This document shows positions 35,018 to 46,700 of a stretch of DNA of 64,000 nt, in pieces; position 1 is the first letter of the stretch; every line of letters begins with the position of its first letter. Position numbers and translations under genes: made by a program. The notes under the pieces are model-generated. The model was not told the DNA's origin, searched no databases, and saw only the letters and a list, made by a program, of their open reading frames with translations. The stretch spans positions 48,136,977 through 48,200,976 of the forward strand of contig CM055061.1 in NCBI GenBank assembly GCA_029204045.2. Direction: 5' to 3'. The stretch is from Tillandsia leiboldiana. Taxonomy: Eukaryota > Streptophyta > Magnoliopsida > Poales > Bromeliaceae.

Positions 35018-35100
35018 ACCCGAGGGTGTGAGAACTACTTAAAGTTCCCAGTGGGTTCAACCACCGAGAAAACGTGTCCTACACCACTTGGTCCAATGGA
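35018..35100 (-). promoter_or_regulatory. tandem-hairpin RNA module in LTR E
   Basis: In sense, stem II pairs GGGAACT with AGTTCTC around TTAAGT (plus strand 35030-35049), including one G-U pair that is an A-C mismatch on the other strand. Stem III is CACCC-TC-GGGTG. Stem I pairs AGTGG with CCACT. Confidence 0.6.
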
Positions 35101-35629
35101 AGCACTAATAATAGAATGCTAGGAAACTATAATCCTCAATATCAAAATGCTGCTATGAATATAACGGGTCACTACACTATCTGTGTATAATCATCATCCA
35201 TCACTACTCTGTCCAGCCATACCAGGCTACTCTGCACCAACTCGGCCACTATGCCGCTGTATACAGGGTTAAACTAGCCCGGCCACCTTGGCCACTCTAT
35301 TTTCTCTTATTCTTTACATTCTGGTGCTTTAGTTCAAGTTAACCCTCATAAATTCTTATCCAACGGGCCCCAACCCGGTAGTCATGCTACCACAAGATAA
35401 GATTTCTAAGGTTGCCGATAACACCCGCAAGTGTTACCCCGTCCTACGGGAGAAACGTGCCAGACGGGTCACTGCCCGGGAGAGGGACACTGCCCATAAC
35501 TCCAACAAGGGCTACGATTCACCCCCGAAGGTACGCCCGTTTTATCTTTATCTTTTCTTTCTTTTCTTTTGCCTTTAGCTCTTTACCTTGCCTTTCCTTT
35601 GGGAAGCTGAGTCTTGCTCACACACTTCC

Positions 35630-35983
35630 CCCGGGAGTGAAATATGCTCAACCCTCCCGTTGGCAACTTGGCTTTAATTCTTTAATTCACTTGGGAGTGG
35701 CATATGCTCAACCCTCCCATTAGTCATTTAGACTTTTCTTTTACAGCTTACATTTACCGGGTCCGAGGGTTCGAAAAGACGGATGCCTACAACCCCAATC
35801 AAACAAAAACAGGTTGTAGCACCGCCTCCCGTAGTGCTCGGCCCAATGTATTTTATTTTCATTTTTACCTTTCTTTAACCATTCCCTTTCTTTAAACATT
35901 CTCTTTACACTTTAAGTTCAGATGAGTTTAAAGCACCTTGGCACTCATCTACCCGGGAGTGACATATGCTCAACCCTCCCGTT
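35630..35983. repeat. three copies of a GGGAG...CTCCC inverted repeat
   Basis: GGGAGTG, a variable A/G-containing dinucleotide, ATATGCTCAA and CCCTCCC recur near 35634, 35692 and 35952. Each copy can fold through GGGAG and CTCCC. Repeated in the second copy after the N gap. Confidence 0.75.
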
Positions 35984-36140
35984 AGCATTTATGCCTCAAT
36001 GCTTCTCTTTCACTTTTCTCTTTTAGCCTTTCGAAAGTATCTCGTCCGACGGGTCACTGCCCAGGGAGTCCTACTCCACTTGACGAGTCTTAATTTCGAA
36101 GGCGTCATTTATGTTCGTTTTCTATTCTCCTTCTCTTGAG

Positions 36141-36232
36141 CAATTTGCTTGTCTTGCTTATTAACCACTTTTAGCTTTCTCTTAAGCAATTTGCTTGTCT
36201 TGCTTATTAATCACTTTTAGCTTTCTCTTAAG
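36141..36232. repeat. 46-bp tandem duplication in LTR E
   Basis: Two head-to-tail units beginning CAATTTGCTTGTCTTGC, at 36141 and 36187, nearly identical. Confidence 0.9.
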
Positions 36233-36710
36233 CTTCATCTCTCTTATCCTAAGTTCTTTACTCTAGGATAATTTGGGTGTCTCTAACACCAATTTAGGTT
36301 TGAACCTCATGTTCATTTACATTTACACTTATTTTGCCACTTGGCAATTTCTTCAGTTCCCTAGCCCCCTTTTAAAACTTTTTTTTACTTGTTCTCAATT
36401 TCACAACCCTATGTTTCAATTACCCTTCAAGTTACACTATGTCACACGGACACTAGTCACTTTCAATTTTATCTAACTTAGAGTTGTTAAGGAATTTGTT
36501 TTGGCGTATTTCGTGAAAGTGGTTAAGTCTTGAAGATTGAAGATGAAGAAATTTGAATCATATACCTCAATCTCAAGTAAGAAGAATTCAAAAGGATTAG
36601 GTACGTTTAACTAAATAATTTTGGTGATCCGAATACTTCTTATAGTGTAGAAACACTTGGATGGATTTTTAATCGCATAAAAATAAAAAACTGGACATGT
36701 TATATGTTCA

Positions 36711-36936
36711 GGATCCGGAACAGGCAACTACAGTCCAGACCCCGAACATAGGGTAGTTCATGCGCAAATCCAGTCCGGAACACATCTGTTCAGTCCGGAC
36801 CCCGAACGTGGATTTTGCAGAAACTGCATGAATAGTCCGGAGCGTGGATCTTAAGTCAAGACCCCGAACGTATGTTTTTTTGGAAATAGTCTGTCTTGCT
36901 ACGACAGTCTGGACCACAGTATTCCAGTCCGGACCG
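36711..36936 (+). promoter_or_regulatory. U3 palindrome array AGTCCGGAC (element D)
   Basis: AGTCCGGA-type words occur at about 36772, 36792, 36833 and 36926, with degenerate copies at 36731, 36854 and 36906. GACCCCGAAC follows several of them. The array ends about 65 bp before the TATA box. Confidence 0.75.
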
Positions 36937-37000
36937 TCGTCCTGAAAAATTCCAGATAAGGTTAGTTTTTTATTCTTATCCTCTTCCAATGGTTTCTGAC

Positions 37001-37010
37001 CTATAAATAA
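37001..37010 (+). promoter_or_regulatory. TATA box of element D
   Basis: CTATAAATAA, placed as in the other copia LTRs. Confidence 0.7.
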
Positions 37011-37794
37011 ACCCTACGATTCATTTTTTAGGGTAATCCAATAGAATCCAAAAATAAGTTTTATCTCTGGGAAATGAACGAGAAAAATTAACGGAGATAA
37101 ACTTATTAATCCACATATAGAGAAGAAAGGAAATAACTAGATTTAATTCTGTGTTTCTTCATGTATATTAATTAATTTGATTCTAGGTTTTCATACTCAG
37201 ATTTTGAGTAGAATCAAATTAATGAATACTTAGATGGTATTTCCGATCTATCTTTGATCTAAGTATTCGGCGGATCATCACCACCCAAAAACAACGATTT
37301 TCCCAAAATCGGCGCGTGGACTCGCGTGGCCTTGTGGATTCAAGGTGCTACCGCTCTCGTGGATTCGGAGCGAGGTACGTTCGTGGATTCGAGACGTGCT
37401 ACTGGGTAAAGACCGTGGATTCGGTCAGACGCCGTGGACTCGACGTTGGACGCCGTGGATTCGGCGTTGGACGCAAATCGTGGATTCGAGGCGCGTTGCG
37501 GAGCGAGCGGAGAAGATCAACTAGGAGCGTATGGAAAAAGGTTGAGTCGTTTGTGAGTGCGTTATATCACCTTTGTACGTGTTATAATTCTAGTGGATTT
37601 CACCGTGTTATCGGTCCCATATTTTTTTACTCCTGGTTTTGGAGTTTTCCACGTAAAAATCTTGCGTGTTATTTTTCATTTCCGCATTGGGTTTTATTAC
37701 GCAAAGAGTTTTGAGTGTTTATTGTTTACACCTATTCACCCCCCTCTAGGTGTTGTTTTTCCCTATTTAGATCCATATTATACATAACCCATCA

Positions 37795-37808
37795 ATTGGT
37801 ATCAGAGC
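37795..37808 (+). other. primer-binding site of element D
   Basis: ATTGGTATCAGAGC immediately after the LTR, a full match to the usual initiator-Met complement. Confidence 0.92.
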
Positions 37809-37827
37809 GGGAATAGGGTTGTAAACA

Positions 37828-38570
37828 ATGGTTGAAGGTGGAAACATCAACAGACCCCCGTTCTTCGATGGAACAAACTATGCCTACTGGAAAGTACGGA
37901 TGAAAGCATTTTTAATTTTCATCGACGAACGGGTGTGGCAATCAATCGAGTTAGGATGGTCAAATCCAACTGAAATTATTGCTGATGTTCGCACCATCAA
38001 ACCTAGGTCGAAATAGACCAAGGAAGAGATTGACTCATCTTCTTACAATGGCAAAGGAATTAATGCCTTATTTAATGCTTTGTCTCAAACTGAGTTCTCT
38101 CGCGTCTCGGCATGTGAGACTGCGAAAGAAATCTGGGATGTTCTACAAGTTACACATGAGGGAACTAACCTTGTGAAGATTCAAAAACTGCAAATGCTTA
38201 CGAGCAAGTTTGACTCTATTTTCATGGCAGAAAATAAATCGTTCACAGAATACTATACACGATTGCAAGACATCGTGAATTCATGTGCTAACTTGGGAGA
38301 GAAAATTCCAGAATTTAAAATTGTAAGAAAGATTTTAAGGACTCTTCCCGAAAGATTTCGTTCCAAGGTTACGGCCATTGAAACAATTAAACACCCGGAC
38401 GAAATCCGTGTAGAATAATTAGTTGGTTCATTACAAACTTATGAAATGACATTTCCTGCTAACTATTCTTCTGGAAAGGCATCATCTTCTAAGTCTTCAG
38501 GTTTTGCGTTGAAAACAACAAAAGAAGAAGACGCGGATTCATCCTCCTCAGACGACGACGAGAACCTATC
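37828..38570 (+). pseudogene. gag: Sirevirus gag of element D, N-terminal part
   Basis: The start is ATG 37828 (MVEGGNINRPPFFDG), 19 bp after the primer-binding site. It holds the DUF4219-like N-terminus and most of the UBN2 gag domain (NALFNALSQTEFSRVSACETA, YYTRLQDIVNSCANLG). Two in-frame stops are present: TAG at 38014 where relatives have Trp, and TAA at 38416 where relatives have Glu. The frame is cut at 38571 by element F within an acidic Ser/Asp stretch. It resumes after F at 47930 in this copy and at 61349 in the second, fuller copy. Confidence 0.9.
38566..38570. repeat. target-site duplication CTATC of element F, left
   Basis: Matches 47930-47934. Confidence 0.92.
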
Positions 38571-41500
38571 TGTCACGCCCCGAGTTTAAAAATCAGGTCT
38601 GAAATTTTTTTTTTTTTTGAATACATCAGAGTTTGCAAAACGGGCGTAACAGACCGCCACACATATAGGAAATCCCCTATCCACAGGGATAGGGTCTCTC
38701 CTATACATGCACGGCTAGGCAAATCCAATCATCAATCAGAGATCAATCAACATCTAAACTAAACAATGACTAGTCAACAGGAATAATCCAAATAATCGAG
38801 AAGCTGAAATAACATAAATCAGAGTCAACCACAATCATCAGGGGGACAGCTCTATCGTGACAGCCTCACTGGATCGTCCCGACACCCCTCTACTCGAACG
38901 ACCTGAAAAACAGTCACCCGAGGGTGTGAGACACACCGGAGTGTATCCCAGTGGGCACGACGAGCCGAGAAATAGCTAATCGTACCTACTGGGTACAATA
39001 ATCTGCGGATAGTAAAGATCATAGGGTAAAGCTGAACAATAAAGCAGATCTACTGATAATCAACAGAATCCACAGATAAGCTAACTAGGCAGGTAATCAA
39101 TCATAAGGAACTGCAGATAAGTAATACTGAAAATCGAAATATCGGCTATGCATCAACAAAGAATAACAAGTACTAACCGGTGCCACTGTTGGTCACGGGG
39201 ACCTCAGGCGAAGATATCTATGCAGAGCCAATCATAATCATCCTGGATTCCACCTAGCAGAACTGAACCGCAAACCCCGTACCATTGATATAGCCAAGAG
39301 GATCCTCGTACCAAAAAGGTACAGCCGAGAGTTTTCCTCATATCGGTACAACCAAGGGGCTCCCCGTACCCAGTGATACAACAAGAGGGGCGAGCTCACG
39401 GGTCAAGCAGACCCTTTACCGGTAAAGAACGCAATGTGGGGGATCAATCCCACAGCGTACGCGAACGAACAGCAGGTGTACAATCATCACAATGCAAAAT
39501 GCTAAGTCTCACGGTCCACAGACCGGGTAATCGGCAAAAATGCCGGAAATCCCCACAGGGATGCAGATGTCTAAATATCAATCATATATCAGGCAGTCTG
39601 TATATCAATCATATATCATGAAATCTGGAATACAAGAAATATGTATCTCTGAATAAAAGCAAATCTATGCAATGATCGAGCCAACATGATATATGTGTCC
39701 AATAGGAGCTAATGAACTATCATCTAACTAATGACCAATCAAGCAGGTATATGTGATATGTCTAAGGAGATCATGGTCTATCAGGCAAAATCATAAACCA
39801 TCAGGGATAATCAAGAACATGCAAAATCATCAGGGCTAATCCAAAAACAGGTGTCCGACTGGACTAAAGCAAACAGAGGGCCGAAAAGATAAAGCCCGGA
39901 CCGAAGATAACCCACCTGAATGTAGGCCGATCCAACGACTCCAACAGAAGGCTCATGGGCCGGAGTCAGACTGCAAGGACCTGAATCACGAATGCTAATC
40001 AGGGACGGATAACAACATCTATAAACTGTTCCTTTACATCGAAGTACGCGGAACTCGCGCCGAAAGCCGTTAAACCGGCGATTTTGCCGATTTACGATTC
40101 GATATCCGTTTTCCGCTCAACGAAAGTCTATGGTCCTCTAACGAAAAGCTTAGAGGGTGCGTACACACTGTCCAAAGACAGCCAGCATGTTACATTTGCA
40201 ACTTAATCCATTATTTACCTTTAAATCGCATAATTACACCAATTTGAACACTGTTTTGACCCGTTCTTCCAACCAGAAATCCAAAGACAGCGCCGCAAGT
40301 TTCAGCGTGTCCGTTACGACAAGACGAAGCTCGTGCTCACCATTTGGGAGCAGCACGAGATCCGAGGAAAACTTCGGGCCATGATTTTCCTCTCTACCAT
40401 AGCCAAATAGCATTTTTGTTTCTCCGGCTCATCAAAACCAAAATCTAACACGAGCATCGCGTCCAGTGACCCCAAATTAGTCAAGAGCACACTGTCGCGG
40501 CTTCGCAAACAGACCCATACCCTACTACGGGCAACTATTCTCTTAACACTTAGTTTTTAATACAACTTTAAATCCATTCATCAAAAATCGAAAAGTTATA
40601 TATCAAAGTGCCTCTGGACAGTGCCAGGACACTGGGGCTCACCTTATTTTTAGTCCAAAACTGATGGATCAACCAGATCCAAGTCCCTTGCTCTCTAACA
40701 CTTTGATAATGCACAACACACACATCCACTCAGACCCAATTTGATCTGAAGTGAGCACTGAGCTCAGGGAATGATTTAAAACAACTTTCATATTTAGATC
40801 GAAGTCTAATTACCAACTTTTCTTCTTTGAAACATTTCATCGAACACCTTGTGGGCGCAAAAATCAACAAGCAACCAAGCTTTTTGCCCGGCTTGTTCAC
40901 TGCACAGGGGCAACCTGGGGACTTCCAACTTGTATGTAAAGCAAGCATACAAGGTTTAAAGCTTACCTGGGTAACTTTCCGGCGGCGCGGAGCGGCGACG
41001 ATCGCCGACGACGAAGCTTGGTGAGCTCGGACAATAACATGGTGCAACCACAAAGAGTAAAAACCCGACGTCAAAAACTTCATGCAACTGCATGAATGAC
41101 TTATAAACGATAAAGGAACCTACCTGGGTCGCTTTCCCATCGCGCGAAGTCCCCGGCGACCGCCGGCGGCGGAGCTCGGCCAAGCTCGAGAGAGCTCTAA
41201 TGGCGGATTTTGATCCGGTGCACGAGAGGTCCTCCAACTTGGACCATAATGCTTCTCTTGGTGCTACGGTGCTTGCCGACGGTGGTGGCCGGCGGCACGG
41301 GTGAGCTGCGGCGCCGGACGGCGACGCTCGGCCGAAGCATCAAAATGCCCGGTTCTAGGGCAAGCCCGTGCGACTCGGATCCTTATCGGATCAGCCTGAA
41401 ACTTCATGGAGTCCTTGCTGTCATCGGGAGGAAGAGGTTCAACGGTTCCGATCATGATTTCAATGGTCGAAAAAGTCCCCCAACCGAACCTCGTTTTTCC

Positions 41501-42798
41501 GGCGATAGGAAGCTCCCGCCGGCCACCAGGACACGGCGGCGGCTCGGACTACAAGAGGATGATCCCCACAATGTCAGGAAGTCAATGGTAGGGTCTAAGA
41601 GCCATCTAAGAACAACAACTTCCAACAACTTACCTTGCCGGGAGAAGAGGAAGAAGGAGACCCACCCCCGCGGCGGCGCACGGCGGAGGCCCGGCGTCGG
41701 TTCACCCCGGCTCGGTTGAGGCTTCACAGAGGAACAATCAGTATGATATTTGGATCCTCAATTCTCCCTCTTGATGCATCCCACACCAATAAACCGAGAA
41801 TATGCCTCTCTATTCTTTGCGTTCTTGGGTTGCTCCGGCGACGGGGACGGCGGTGGCGACGACGCGACGCTTGGGAGAGGTGGAGGAAGGGAGTCGGTTT
41901 CCAGAGAGGAGGTGAGGGGGTGGCTCGGGTTCGCGGAGATGCCCTAGGGTTGTATGCATGCGTGTATAATAAGCATAATGTAACATTTGCATCAAACCCC
42001 CTCCATCACTTGATAGTAACAGTTCAGTCCCTCCAGGAGGTTCCTCTCACACCAAAGTCCCTCTCCAAGGAGTTGCACGGTTTTGGAGGCACAAAACTAT
42101 AGGGTTTCGCGCAATTTATCGCGTTTTCTACAGTATTTTTACGCTTTTCGAGGCGTTCTAGTCGTCGAAACGAAAATGGACTTCGCTACGACGTCCGGCT
42201 CGACGAAACCTATCAGGTAGCGATTTTGGTTCACTAAAATTTTGCTCTCTAATTTTTAAATTCCATCTTACTACTGTACCGAAACAATAGTTATCGCGTG
42301 TTTCTGAGGCTCTAGGGCCGTCAAAACAGAAATTTCGTCAGTGCCATTGCGTCCAGAACGATGTGAACGTTCGAAATGACTACCTGGATCACTATATTCG
42401 GATCCGAACAGTGAATTAGTCAACGTTGTATTCGTCGGGGGTCCGAAAATCAGGGTTACTGTTCATATACAGTAACTCACTTAAGTGCACTGTGCATAGA
42501 GCACTGTACATTGGTCGCGGGCTATTTCGCCCGCTTCTTCGCTGATTCTGAAACATCCGACCGTCAGATCGAAAAAGTGCTGAATATGAATCTCACTCAG
42601 TTCGCGAGACGATCGCAACGATCAATTCGGATTTCCAAGATCATGTCTGGATTGGAAAATAGCCTTTTTGCCTCGTAAATTGTGCAACTTGCACACTGGC
42701 GATTGACCATTAGGTTAACAGGGGTCTTCGAATTTAAAACCCGCTCAAAATTCGCTCTTTAGTCTATTTATTAAAATGAGATATTTCGAGTTTCTACA
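38571..42798 (-). mobile_element. F LTR 1 (3' LTR in sense)
   Basis: Ends TGTCACGCCCCGAG and GTTTCTACA on the plus strand. Distinguishing bases versus LTR 2 are C at 39276, G at 39501 and C at 42184. It contains a GC-rich leader-like block (about 40970-41950), and open frames on both strands there are not supported as genes. Confidence 0.9.
38913..38995 (-). promoter_or_regulatory. tandem-hairpin RNA module in F LTR 1
   Basis: Same sequence as in LTR G: sense arms GGGATACAC and GTGTGTCTC around TCCG (plus 38928-38949), with two sense-only G-U pairs. Repeated in F LTR 2 at 44073-44094. Confidence 0.6.
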
Positions 42799-43716
42799 TC
42801 ACCTTACAACTTAAAAGGAAGTTTTCGTCCCCGAAAACTTACAACTTAAAAAAAAGTTTTGTTCTCGAAGCTTAAGGTTAACTAAACCACTATTAAGCCT
42901 CTAACAGGTTGCAGCAGTAGTAGTGACAATCAGTCACAAAATATCAGCAACTCTCAGGTACTCTTTTTAGACCCAATCTGGTACTCCACATTACTGGGCA
43001 GAGTATTTCCTCAGTTCTTTTGACAGTACGTTGGTAGGCCGCCAACGTGCTTACCAAAAGGAGAGCGAAATAACATCTATCTGTCGCCCAACAACTAGTT
43101 GGGGACACAACTCACATCTGAAGGTACGTCACATACCTCCCATCACAGTCTCTATGTCGATGACATAAACATCTTACCGAGGGTGTCACCTACCATCTCG
43201 TGGTCATGAATGTCACCCTGACAACTCACGAGAATCTGGAACTACATTCCAACATTCACTGACACACACTAGAATTGTCGCACTAGGTCAAAATTTTAAT
43301 CCTACACAAACCAGGATTACCAACGGGCACGTAGGCCACTGAACTATAACACGGAAACATTTGAAGGATCAACAAGTTGATCAATCTCTGGCAAACTGTA
43401 AGGCTGGTGCAATACAAGCAGTCTTCTGCTGCTGTGCCATCAGCTAGACGATTACGACAAGAACGGTGGTCTAATTTTTAACCACTGTAACTAATCCGAG
43501 CCTTTGGCTCCACTGAAACATCAAGCCCACGGCCGAAACCATGACCGCGGCTAACCCTTTACTAACAACGATCCCAAAAATGCGAACACGAAACACACCT
43601 GAGCTCTAATCCATTTTGCCAAAACCCTGCGCTCTCTCGTGAACACAAGTCATCCTAGGGTTCGTTCCTAGCCAAACCTAGGCATCGTATTCCTATTGCT
43701 CTGATACCATCTAATC
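42799..43716 (-). other. internal region of element F, non-coding
   Basis: 918 bp with no open frame of note. In sense it runs from the PBS (plus 43698-43709) to a TTTCGGGGACGAAAAC remnant near 42827 and a weak purine tract GTAAGGTGA abutting the LTR. It probably derives from the two ends of a full gypsy interior. Confidence 0.75.
43698..43709 (-). other. primer-binding site of element F
   Basis: TGGTATCAGAGC on the minus strand, 7-8 bp after the LTR end (second copy at 57103-57114). Confidence 0.88.
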
Positions 43717-46700
43717 TGTCACGCCCCGAGTTTAAAAATCAGGTCTGAAATTTTTTTTTTTTTTGAATACATCAGAGTTTGCAAAACGGGCGTAACAGAC
43801 CGCCACACATATAGGAAATCCCCTATCCACAGGGATAGGGTCCTCCTATACATGCACGGCTAGGCAAATCCAATCATCAATCAGAGATCAATCAACATCT
43901 AAACTAAACAATGACTAGTCAACAGGAATAATCCAAATAATCGAGAAGCTGAAATAACATAAATCAGAGTCAACCACAATCATCAGGGGGACAGCTCTAT
44001 CGTGACAGCCTCACTGGATCGTCCCGACACCCCTCTACTCGAACGACCTGAAAAACAGTCACCCGAGGGTGTGAGACACACCGGAGTGTATCCCAGTGGG
44101 CACGACGAGCCGAGAAATAGCTAATCGTACCTACTGGGTACAATAATCTGCGGATAGTAAAGATCATAGGGTAAAGCTGAACAATAAAGCAGATCTACTG
44201 ATAATCAACAGAATCCACAGATAAGCTAACTAGGCAGGTAATCAATCATAAGGAACTGCAGATAAGTAATACTGAAAATCGAAATATCGGCTATGCATCA
44301 ACAAAGAATAACAAGTACTAACCGGTGCCACTGTTGGTCACGGGGACCTCAGGCGAAGATATCTATGCAGAGCCAATCATAATCATCCTGGATTCCACCT
44401 AGCAGAACTGAACCGCAAACTCCGTACCATTGATATAGCCAAGAGGATCCTCGTACCAAAAAGGTACAGCCGAGAGTTTCCTCATATCGGTACAACCAAG
44501 GGGCTCCCCGTACCCAGTGATACAACAAGAGGGGCGAGCTCACGGGTCAAAGCAGACCCTTTACCGGTAAAGAACGCAATGTGGGGGATCAATCCCACAG
44601 CGTACGCGAAACGAACAGCAGGTGTACAATCATCACAATGCAAAATTCTAAGTCTCACGGTCCACAGACCGGGTAATCGGCAAAATGCCGGAAATCCCCA
44701 CAGGGATGCAGATGTCTAAATATCAATCATATATCAGGCAGTCTGTATATCAATCATATATCATGAAATCTGGAATACAAGAAATATGTATCTCTGAATA
44801 AAAGCAAATCTATGCAATGATCGAGCCAACATGATATATGTGTCCAATAGGAGCTAATGAAATCATCTAACTAATGACCAATCAAGCAGGTATATGTGAT
44901 ATGTCTAAGGAGATCATGGTCTATCAGGCAAAATCATAAACCATCAGGGATAATCAAGAACATGCAAAATCATCAGGGCTAATCCAAAAACAGGTGTCCG
45001 ACTGGACTAAAGCAAACAGAGGGCCGAAAAGATAAAGCCCGGACCGAAGATAACCCACCTGAATGTAGGCCGATCCAACGACTCCAACAGAAGGCTCATG
45101 GGCCGGAGTCAGACTGCAAGGACCTGAATCACGAATGCTAATCAGGGACGGATAACAACATCTATAAACTGTTCCTTTACATCGAAGTACGCGGAACTCG
45201 CGCCGAAAGCCGTTAAACCGGCGATTTTGCCGATTTACGATTCGATATCCGTTTTCCGCTCAACGAAAGTCTATGGTCCTCTAACGAAAAGCTTAGAGGG
45301 TGCGTACACACTGTCCAAAGACAGCCAGCATGTTACATTTGCAACTTAATCCATTATTTACCTTTAAATCGCATGATTACACCAATTTGAACACTGTTTG
45401 ACCCGTTCTTCCAAACCAGAAATCCAAAGACAGCGCCGCAAGTTTCAGCGTGTCCGTTACGACAAGACGAAGCTCGTGCTCACCATTTGGGAGCAGCACG
45501 AGATCCGAGGAAAACTTCGGGCCATGATTTTCCTCTCTACCATAGCCAAATAGCATTTTTGTTTCTCCGGCTCATCAAAACCAAAATCTAACACGAGCAT
45601 CGCGTCCAGTGACCCCAAATTAGTCAAGAGCACACTGTCGCGGGCTTCGCAAACAGACCCATACCCTACTAGGCACTATTCTCTTAACACTTAGTTTTTA
45701 ATACAACTTTAAATCCATTCATCAAAAATGAAAAGTTATATATCAAAGTGCCTCTGGACAGTGCCAGGACACTGGGGCTCACCTTATTTTTAGTCCAAAC
45801 TGATGGATCAACAGATCCAAGTCCCTTGCTCTCTAACACTTTGATAATGCACAACACACACATCCACTCAGACCCAATTGATCTGAAGTGAGCACTGAGC
45901 TCAGGGAATGATTTAAAACAACTTTCATATTTAGATCGAAGTCTAATTACCAACTTTTCTTCTTTGAAACATTTCATCGAACACCTGTGGGCGCAAAAAT
46001 CAACAAGCAACCAAGCTTTTTGCCCGGCTTGTTCACTGCACAGGGGCAACCTGGGGACTTCCAACTTGTATGTAAAGCAAGCATACAAGGTTTAAAGCTT
46101 ACCTGGGTAACTTTCCGGCGGCGCGGAGCGGCGACGATCGCCGACGACGAAGCTTGGTGAGCTCGGACAATAAACATGGTGCAACCACAAAGAGTAAAAA
46201 ACCCCGCGTCAAAAACTTCATGCAACTGCATGAATGATATAAAACGATAAAAGGAACCTACCTGGGTCGCTTTCCCATCGCGCGAAGTCCCGGCGACGCC
46301 GGCGGCGGAGCTCGGCCAAGCTCGAGAGAGCTCTAATGGCGGTTTGATCCGGTGCACGAGAGGTCCTCCAACTTGGACCATAATGCTTCTCTTGGTGCTA
46401 CGGTGCTTGCCGAGAGGTGGTGGCCGGCGGCACGGGTGAGCTGCGGCGCCGGACGGCGACGCGCCGGCCGAAGCATCAAAATGCCGGTTCTAGGGCAAGC
46501 CCGTGCGACTCGGATCCTTATCGGATCAGCCTGAAACTTCATGGAGTCCTTGCTGTCATCGGGAGGAAGAGGTTCAACGGTTCCGATCATGATTTCAATG
46601 GTCGAAAAGTCCCCCAAACGAACCTCGTTTTTCCGGCGATAGGAAGCTCCCGCCGGCCACCCAGGACACGGCGGCGGCTCGGACTACAAGAGGATGATCC

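Larger units (their letters stand above)
34592..36484 (-). mobile_element. LTR E, gypsy-type, partial (cut by element D)
   Basis: It starts TGTCACGCCCCGAG on the plus strand, so its sense is minus. The presumed left target duplication is CAAGT (34587-34591). The hairpin module and the CACCCGAGGGTGTGAG block tie it to LTRs F and G. It is cut at 36485 by element D, and the remainder is beyond the window. Confidence 0.8.
36485..37794 (+). mobile_element. 5' LTR of Sirevirus element D (1.3 kb)
   Basis: It starts TGTTAAGG and ends AACCCATCA, followed by the primer-binding site. The presumed left target duplication is AGAGT (36480-36484). The layout is colinear with the C and TR-GAG LTRs: GGCGTATTTCGTGA near the start, palindromes, TATA box, and the TTCACCCCCCTCTAG block. 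Confidence 0.88.

Noticed and set aside
36141..36232. Possible CRISPR-like or satellite array
   Set aside because: Only two head-to-tail units and no unique spacers; a simple tandem duplication in a plant LTR.
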